A model generated the notes under the pieces. The model was not told the DNA's origin, did not search any database, and saw nothing but the letters and a program-made list of their open reading frames with translations. From UMGS946 sp048421225 (GTDB lineage: Bacteria > Bacillota > Clostridia > Christensenellales > CAG-138): a DNA stretch of 26,864 nucleotides. Position numbers and translations under genes: made by a program. The stretch is taken from contig DBFNRV010000081.1 in assembly GCA_048421225.1 (NCBI GenBank), forward strand, positions 1 through 26,864, given 5' to 3'. This document shows, one piece after another, positions 22,041 to 26,864 of the stretch. Every line of letters starts with the position of its first letter. Positions within the stretch are counted from its first letter, which is position 1.

Positions 22041-22069
22041 TTGCTGAATATATACCGCAGTGATATACT
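22041..22069 (+). promoter_or_regulatory. Promoter of the dockerin-protein gene
   Basis: TTGCTG (22041-22046), 17-base spacer, TATACT (22064-22069), with an extended -10 TGA immediately before the hexamer. The predicted start is near 22076. Confidence 0.65.
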
Positions 22070-22080
22070 TTAAATATCTA

Positions 22081-22108
22081 AGATATATGGTAATCAGTCC
22101 ATATATCT
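22081..22108. repeat. Perfect ten-base inverted repeat in the dockerin-gene leader
   Basis: AGATATATGG (22081-22090) and CCATATATCT (22099-22108) are perfectly complementary around an eight-base centre. The repeat sits just downstream of the predicted transcription start and just upstream of the AGGAGG ribosome site, so it may be a repressor operator or an mRNA hairpin affecting translation or stability. Confidence 0.7.
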
Positions 22109-22127
22109 GTATTTTAGGAGGATAAGG

Positions 22128-24731
22128 ATGAAAGCAAGAAAACTTATGGCTATGCTGCTATCCGTGCTTATGCTGCTTTCAGCGGCGCCGGCAATGGCTA
22201 GCGGCGGCATGGAGGACCCAAACCAGACAAATCTGTACGGATATGCCACATACAACTTTTTAGGCTCGCATATAGGAGTATCGGATGTAGAATCATGGGC
22301 ATATTTCAATTCCCAGGCTCCGCAGACGGTGGTTACCCTTGGCAGCCGCATGGATTACCAGTTCTTTGCGGGCGACGTAAGGGACGGCATTGTATACGCA
22401 TATCAGGAGAGGCTCGTTGATCAGGGGGATGAAACGGGCGAGATAAATGTCGACGATTTTTATTCTTTTAATACGGAAACATGGACTGGAGTAAAGCTAG
22501 GGGAGTGTCCAGAAAACCTGTATGTAGTAGACATGGCATACGCTGACGACGTGGATATAATGTATGCGCTGGTTTTGAATTCGGATGACGCGCGTCATCA
22601 CCTCATGTCCGTAAATCTGTCAAACGGCTCGTTGACAGAGATTATGGACGTAACAGGTATTGCCTCAGGAATTGTTTCAGGGCTTGCGTACCTTGGAGAT
22701 GGAGTATTCATGAGTTTTGACAGACATACCGGCTACTCCGTAACGATTGACCTTGACGGGAATGTAAACAGGCTTTCGTATGTTTATCACACTGATATGT
22801 ACGGCTGCAACTCCATGACCTATAGCGCGGCGTCGGACACTGTATACGCGTCGATGTGCTATTTAAACGGAGATACCGAGAGCAGGCTTTTTGCCATTGA
22901 CCCCGTTGACGGAAGCGGCGAGTACATCGGAAATATAGGTCCGGGCTACGGCACCCAGGTTATGGCGCTGTTTACCATGGACGAAGCGCCGGATGTAAAC
23001 ATACCCAATCCCGAGGAGTTTAACGGCGCATTGAATGTGGACGGAGGGCAGCTTAATTTCCACAACGACACGATAGCGCCGTGGACTATCGAAACTTCAG
23101 GCGGAAGAACTTACGCCGCATCCGATATTGCGGGGCGGCATAATAATTCGACATCCGTAACGGCAAACTTTTATGGGCTTGAGGCGGGGCAGACGCTTTC
23201 CTTTGATTGGATGGTTTCAAGCGAAGCATCTTACGATCTGTTGAATTTTTACGTAAACGGCGTATCCCAGGGCCGGATAAGCGGTAATGTAGGCTGGACG
23301 GGCGTCAGCTATACCGTTCCGGCGGATGGCGACTATATATTCAAATGGACATATTCAAAGGATCCGAGCGTAAGCTCCGGCGAGGACAGGGGCTTTATCG
23401 ACAATATCGCGCTTACCGGCGAACTTCCGGACGACGAACCGGTCAATCCGGGCGGGCCGACTGAGTTCGATGCTGCGCTTAACGCAGAAGGCGGCGATCT
23501 AAGGTTTGTAAACCACCTCAATTACCCATGGGCGGTTGACAGGACTTCGGACACGGGCAGGATTTCAGCGAAGTCCGCGATAGAGGGAAGTAATGACATA
23601 TACACCCATTTCTATACCGAGATAAACGGCATGGAGGCGGGACAGGCGCTTAGGTTCGAATGGAAGGCTTCAAGCGCGTTTTTGAGCGACTACCTGTCAT
23701 TCTGGGTAAACAATCGTAGAATCGAAACTTTAAGCGGAATAACGGGATGGGAATCTGTAGTGTATGAAATCCCCGAGGACGGCGACTATACGTTCAGTTG
23801 GCGCTATGAAAAGGATACCGAGGGTTCGGATGGAAGGGACTGCGGCTGGATAGATAACGTGGAGGTGCTTGATAGTTACGAGCCTACGCCTACGATAGTA
23901 CCTGGACCTTCTCAGGAGGATTTTGACGCTGCCATAAATGCCGACGGTGAAATCAGGAGCTTTGTAAACGACGCTGCTCATCCATGGATATTGGATTCGA
24001 CGGAGAACGGACGGATTTCAGTCAAGTCGGATACCGCTGGCGTATCGGGAGCGGAAACCGAGTTTACAATCGATTTGGGAAGCATACCCGCCGGCTCCAC
24101 CGTTGAATTCGACTGGAAGGTAAGCTCTGAAACGGGGTGGGACAGGCTGTGCTTCACTGTAAACGGCATTACGTACAGGGTAGTATCGGGCGAATCGGAC
24201 TGGGCGCATCAAAGCTTTGAGATTGAATCCGAGGGCCAGTACGTATTTGGCTGGAAATACGAGAAAAACTACTTCGCGGACGCGGGGCAGGACGCGGGCT
24301 GGATCGACAATGTCAAGATAACGGTCCCAGGAGGCCCCATTGACACGTATACAGTTACCTTCGTTGACGGCGTAACAGGCGGCATAATCGGCACGGACGA
24401 GGTACTCCCTGGAGAACCCGCAACCGCTCCGGAACCGCCTGAACATGACAATGGGATCATGCCGTATATGTTCATGAGCTGGGATAGAGATTTTTCGGCG
24501 GTCAACAGCGATATGACGGTCACAGCCCAATACCTGCTTCTAGGCGACGTAGACGGAAACGGAATAACCAATATCACGGATGCGACGCTGATAATGAGGC
24601 ACATTGTCGGAATGGAACCGTTATATGGCGATGCGCTTACCGCGGCAAATATAAATGGCGACGCCAATATAAATATGACTGACGCTACCATATTGGTCAG
24701 GGCGATTTTAGGTCTCGAATCCATTTTATAA
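22128..24731 (+). CDS. Secreted multidomain protein with three repeats and a C-terminal dockerin
   Basis: An 867-residue exported protein. A signal peptide (1-25, cleavage after AMA) precedes an N-terminal region (26-295) with repeated short strands that resembles a beta-propeller-like sensor or binding fold, not further assigned. Three similar domains of about 125-135 residues follow (from 298, 447 and 599), each starting FxxAxNxxG and ending GWIDNV or GFIDNI, with a shared FDWxxSSE core; they look like beta-sandwich binding modules. A short TVTFVDGVTGG segment (about 740-800) resembles InlB_B/MucBP-type repeats. Residues 806-867 form a type I dockerin with two Ca2+-loop repeats (DVDGNGITNITD and NINGDANINMTD). 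No catalytic domain is recognised. The ATG has AGGAGG upstream. Confidence 0.85.
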   Translation: MKARKLMAMLLSVLMLLSAAPAMASGGMEDPNQTNLYGYATYNFLGSHIGVSDVESWAYFNSQAPQTVVTLGSRMDYQFFAGDVRDGIVYAYQERLVDQGDETGEINVDDFYSFNTETWTGVKLGECPENLYVVDMAYADDVDIMYALVLNSDDARHHLMSVNLSNGSLTEIMDVTGIASGIVSGLAYLGDGVFMSFDRHTGYSVTIDLDGNVNRLSYVYHTDMYGCNSMTYSAASDTVYASMCYLNGDTESRLFAIDPVDGSGEYIGNIGPGYGTQVMALFTMDEAPDVNIPNPEEFNGALNVDGGQLNFHNDTIAPWTIETSGGRTYAASDIAGRHNNSTSVTANFYGLEAGQTLSFDWMVSSEASYDLLNFYVNGVSQGRISGNVGWTGVSYTVPADGDYIFKWTYSKDPSVSSGEDRGFIDNIALTGELPDDEPVNPGGPTEFDAALNAEGGDLRFVNHLNYPWAVDRTSDTGRISAKSAIEGSNDIYTHFYTEINGMEAGQALRFEWKASSAFLSDYLSFWVNNRRIETLSGITGWESVVYEIPEDGDYTFSWRYEKDTEGSDGRDCGWIDNVEVLDSYEPTPTIVPGPSQEDFDAAINADGEIRSFVNDAAHPWILDSTENGRISVKSDTAGVSGAETEFTIDLGSIPAGSTVEFDWKVSSETGWDRLCFTVNGITYRVVSGESDWAHQSFEIESEGQYVFGWKYEKNYFADAGQDAGWIDNVKITVPGGPIDTYTVTFVDGVTGGIIGTDEVLPGEPATAPEPPEHDNGIMPYMFMSWDRDFSAVNSDMTVTAQYLLLGDVDGNGITNITDATLIMRHIVGMEPLYGDALTAANINGDANINMTDATILVRAILGLESIL
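23019..24330 (+). repeat. Three tandem domain repeats in the dockerin protein
   Basis: Units begin near 23019, 23466 and 23922. Shared landmarks in order are FxxAxNxxG, a PWxxxxT stretch, an EAG or PAG turn, FDWMVSSE/FEWKASSA/FDWKVSSE, a VNG or VNN strand, GWxxVSY/GWESVVY/DWAHQSF, GDY/GDY/GQY, and the closing G-[FW]-IDN. The units are diverged at the DNA level, so this is an old duplication. Confidence 0.8.
24543..24728 (+). other. Dockerin domain coding region
   Basis: Two 22-residue Ca2+-binding repeats ending NITDATLIMRHIVG and NMTDATILVRAILG. The first loop keeps Asp at positions 1, 3 and 12; the second has Asn at positions 1 and 3, a milder substitution. Such domains dock onto cohesins of scaffolding proteins; no cohesin is encoded in this window. 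Confidence 0.8.
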
Positions 24732-24752
24732 TAATATTTAAGTATGAACTTT

Positions 24753-24795
24753 GGGCGCGCCCCCTGCTAATAGGAGGTTAGCGCCCATCTTTTTT
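24753..24795 (+). terminator. Intrinsic terminator after the dockerin-protein gene
   Basis: GGGCGC (24753-24758) pairs with GCGCCC (24781-24786), and GCTAA (24766-24770) can pair with TTAGC (24778-24782) as an alternative inner stem. A run of T (24790-24795) follows. Confidence 0.75.
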
Positions 24796-24864
24796 GTAGT
24801 ATTCCGTTGCCATAAAAAATATGTTATATTGACTTATTCAATAATGTTGGGGGGAGTATTTAAC

Positions 24865-25656
24865 ATGAGAATTAGGGCGGACATAAAACGTGACGCCAAG
24901 ATCGCCTTCAAGTCCAATTACTGGACCAGCGTAGGCACGCCTTTTCTGGTTGGGATTATAATATCGGTAGCGGCCAGCGCGGCTGCGCTAATTGCGGGCG
25001 CGTTATTCGGTACAAACCTGGTATACCTGGCCTATTATGGGGATGCGGAGCTGGCGGCTTCGTTTGGATCGTCGGCGTGGCTGATCTATTTATTGATAGC
25101 GGCCGTTCAATTTCCATTCGCGGTAGGGCTGTGCGCGTTCTTTACAGCCAATTACAGGGGAGGGAAACCATCGCTCGATGTCGCCTTTGTACGCGCGTTC
25201 AGGGACTACGGAAGAAACTTCGGCGGTATGTTGTATATGTACCTGTTTCTGATATTGTGGTCTTTGATCCCAGGAGGATGTATAATTCTTATAGCTATCC
25301 CCGCGATAGCTCGTTCCGGAATGTTAGCTGTATTGGGCATATTGGGCTTGTTGGGTTTAATTGTATCAATAGTTAACCTCATAATAAAAGGCTATGCATA
25401 CAGCATGACGCCATACATACTGGCGGATCTTCAGCTGATCAAGGCAAAGGAGGCCGTAAAAATATCAAAGACGATCACAAGGGGCCACTGCGGACAGCTG
25501 TTTTTGCTTGATATGAGTTTTATTGGCTGGTGGCTGCTTTCGTCGATAACGTTTGGTATCCTTTGGATATTCTATGTAGCTCCTTATTATGAGACGGTAA
25601 AGGCCGGCTTTTACACCGAGATCAAGGAAGAGGCCAAATTGAAAGGGCTGCTGTAA
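24865..25656 (+). CDS. DUF975 family membrane protein
   Basis: A 263-residue integral membrane protein with about five hydrophobic segments. It shows the DUF975 pattern: N-terminal RADIKRDAKIAFKSNYW before the first helix, a central long hydrophobic stretch, YSMTPYILADLQLIKAKEAVKISKTITRGHCG in the cytoplasmic loop, and the terminal LWIFYVAPYYETVKAGFY. Length is normal. The start is the ATG at 24865 with GGGGGGAG eight bases upstream; in-frame codons upstream cross the preceding terminator and are rejected. It is monocistronic between terminator-like hairpins. No molecular function is established for the family. Confidence 0.88.
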   Translation: MRIRADIKRDAKIAFKSNYWTSVGTPFLVGIIISVAASAAALIAGALFGTNLVYLAYYGDAELAASFGSSAWLIYLLIAAVQFPFAVGLCAFFTANYRGGKPSLDVAFVRAFRDYGRNFGGMLYMYLFLILWSLIPGGCIILIAIPAIARSGMLAVLGILGLLGLIVSIVNLIIKGYAYSMTPYILADLQLIKAKEAVKISKTITRGHCGQLFLLDMSFIGWWLLSSITFGILWIFYVAPYYETVKAGFYTEIKEEAKLKGLL

Positions 25657-25693
25657 TACGTAAAGCGGGAATATGTGAACGGATATGCTATTA

Positions 25694-25731
25694 AGGACGG
25701 CTGAAGGGCAATTATTGCCCCTTGTCGTCCT
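25694..25731 (+). terminator. Long hairpin after the DUF975 gene
   Basis: AGGACG (25694-25699) pairs with CGTCCT (25726-25731), and GGGCAAT (25706-25712) pairs with ATTGCCC (25714-25720). The stem is strong, but only an alternating TA tract follows instead of a T run, so termination is likely but unproven. Confidence 0.45.
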
Positions 25732-25751
25732 ATATATATGCGTTTATGCAC

Positions 25752-25780
25752 TTCAAAACGCAAATACGCTGTGCTATAAT
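25752..25780 (+). promoter_or_regulatory. Promoter of the diaminopentanoate dehydrogenase gene
   Basis: TTCAAA (25752-25757), 17-base spacer, TATAAT (25775-25780), with an extended -10 TGC just before it. The predicted start is near 25787, about 30 bases ahead of the ATG. Confidence 0.7.
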
Positions 25781-25817
25781 GCGGATATAACAAATATTTT
25801 GGAGGCTAGTGTTAAAT

Positions 25818-26864
25818 ATGGATAATGTAAAGGTAGCGATCTGGGGATTTGGCGCTATGGGTTCAGGCATAGCGAAAGTACTGCTTGGCAAGCGCGGCGT
25901 GGATATTATAGGGGTGTGCGATATTCATCCGGAACGTGCCGGCAAGAGCATATTTAACGTTCTTGGAATGGATAGGGGCGAAAAAAAGGATGTAGTGATC
26001 ATGCCCAACATAGAGGACGTGGTAAACGGAAAGAATTGCGATATATGCGTCATCGCTACCGATTCATTTACTAAAAAGGCATTTCCAAAGATCAAATATA
26101 TTGTACAGCAGGGTGTAAACGTGGTTTCAACAGCCGAGGAAATGAGCTATCCAAAGGCTCAGGAGCCGGAGCTTGCCCGCGAGATGGATGAACTGGCGAA
26201 AAAGTATGGCGTATCCATACTTGGCACGGGGATTAACCCAGGGCTTATGATGGACCTGCTGGCTATATGCCTTTCAGGCTGTATGACAAATGTAGAATCC
26301 GTAACCTGCAAAAGGGTAAACAGCCTTTCGCCATTCGGCCCCGCGGTAATGGAGGAACAGGGCGTTGGCCTTTCGGTGGACAGCTTTATGAAAGGTGTTG
26401 GCGACGGCTCGCTTGCGGGGCACGTAGGCTTTGCCGAGTCGGTTGGCATGATAGCGGAAGCGCTCGGATGGAACGTTGAAAAATTTGAGCAGCAGATGAA
26501 GCCTATAGTTACGAGCGTTGACCGTAAATCGCCCTATGGCTTTGCGGCGTCGGGCGATGTAGCGGGGGTTAACATGACTGGACAGGGCTATGTGGAGGGC
26601 GAAGTAAGGATAGATATGTACCATCCGCAGCAGATCGAACCCGAGATGGAGGGCACCCATACCGGCGATTATATAACCTTAAAAGGTACGCCGGAGGTAA
26701 ATATGGCCATAAAGCCGGAGGTTGACGGGGGAATAGGAACAATAGCGATGTGCGTTAACATGATCCCCCATGTTATCAACGCAAGGCCGGGATTGAAGAC
26801 CATGCTCGATCTCCCCGTACCAAGGGCTATAATGGGCGACTTTAGGGATTATATAGAAAATAAT
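25818..26864 (+). CDS. ord: 2,4-diaminopentanoate dehydrogenase (3' end cut off)
   Basis: 349 codons are open to the window edge with no stop, so the C-terminus is probably missing only its last residues. The enzyme oxidatively deaminates 2,4-diaminopentanoate to 2-amino-4-oxopentanoate with NAD(P)+, in anaerobic ornithine fermentation. The N-terminal Rossmann motif is GFGAMGSG (residues 10-17), followed by DIHPERAGKS and ATDSFTKKA. The GTGINPGLMMDLL segment at about 140 and the C-terminal part match the DapDH/Ord family, which belongs to the dihydrodipicolinate reductase-like group. The ATG at 25818 has GGAGG 12 bases upstream, slightly far; a GTG three codons earlier is too close. The partner genes ortA, ortB and oraS/oraE would be expected downstream, outside the window. 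Confidence 0.85.
   Translation, partial: MDNVKVAIWGFGAMGSGIAKVLLGKRGVDIIGVCDIHPERAGKSIFNVLGMDRGEKKDVVIMPNIEDVVNGKNCDICVIATDSFTKKAFPKIKYIVQQGVNVVSTAEEMSYPKAQEPELAREMDELAKKYGVSILGTGINPGLMMDLLAICLSGCMTNVESVTCKRVNSLSPFGPAVMEEQGVGLSVDSFMKGVGDGSLAGHVGFAESVGMIAEALGWNVEKFEQQMKPIVTSVDRKSPYGFAASGDVAGVNMTGQGYVEGEVRIDMYHPQQIEPEMEGTHTGDYITLKGTPEVNMAIKPEVDGGIGTIAMCVNMIPHVINARPGLKTMLDLPVPRAIMGDFRDYIENN

Noticed and set aside
24018..24530. Open frames on the minus strand under the dockerin gene
   Set aside because: Antisense to a gene with signal peptide, repeats and dockerin; no motifs or ribosome sites.
1..26864. CRISPR array, insertion sequence, phage integrase or attachment site
   Set aside because: No regularly spaced repeats, transposase or recombinase motifs, or paired terminal repeats were seen anywhere in the window.

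Overview
The window reads as chromosomal DNA from a Gram-positive, anaerobic, Clostridia-type Firmicute. Clues are the yycJ/walJ–rlmH neighbourhood, a lipobox solute-binding protein, a LytTR/DUF3021 pair, a DUF975 membrane protein, an NlpC/P60 hydrolase with peptidoglycan-binding repeats, a dockerin-bearing secreted protein, and a 2,4-diaminopentanoate dehydrogenase (amino-acid fermentation). The genus cannot be fixed from sequence alone. Most genes look mid-GC and use many AGG and ATA codons; the first gene is visibly AT-richer.

Layout. 1-2700 (+): a GNAT acetyltransferase, a LytTR regulator coupled to a DUF3021 membrane protein, and a Nudix hydrolase. 2846-4648 (-): an NlpC/P60 cell-wall hydrolase. 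4894-8041 (-): a probable operon walJ – CPBP membrane protease – rlmH – prdX-type tRNA-editing protein, with start/stop overlap between the protease and rlmH. 8190-9938 (+): a divergent, Lsa-like ABC-F ribosome-protection gene with a long leader. The leader holds a strong promoter, a six-codon upstream ORF, an anti-antiterminator pairing and an intrinsic terminator. This is the most interesting regulatory structure in the window. 10165-13253 (-): btuF-btuC-btuD corrinoid importer behind a cobalamin riboswitch with its own terminator and promoter. 13353-16571 (+): glnS-gltX, two adjacent aminoacyl-tRNA synthetases. 16600-17036: a hairpin-dense gap without a recognisable gene. 17037-19209 (-): an HXXXD acyltransferase overlapping a small multi-pass membrane protein. 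19357-21907 (+): corA, a small FmdB-type zinc ribbon protein and murA. 22041-24731 (+): a three-repeat secreted protein with a C-terminal dockerin, preceded by a perfect inverted repeat in its leader. 24865-25656 (+): DUF975 protein. 25818-end (+): 2,4-diaminopentanoate dehydrogenase, cut by the window edge.

Together these are mainly housekeeping functions (tRNA charging and editing, 23S rRNA methylation, peptidoglycan precursor synthesis and remodelling, Mg2+ and corrinoid uptake) with accessory modules between them. Corrinoid uptake fits an ornithine-fermenting lifestyle, because ornithine 4,5-aminomutase, the step before 2,4-diaminopentanoate dehydrogenase, needs adenosylcobalamin; the mutase itself is not in the window, so this link is inference. 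All functional calls come from motif recognition; no database search was run.
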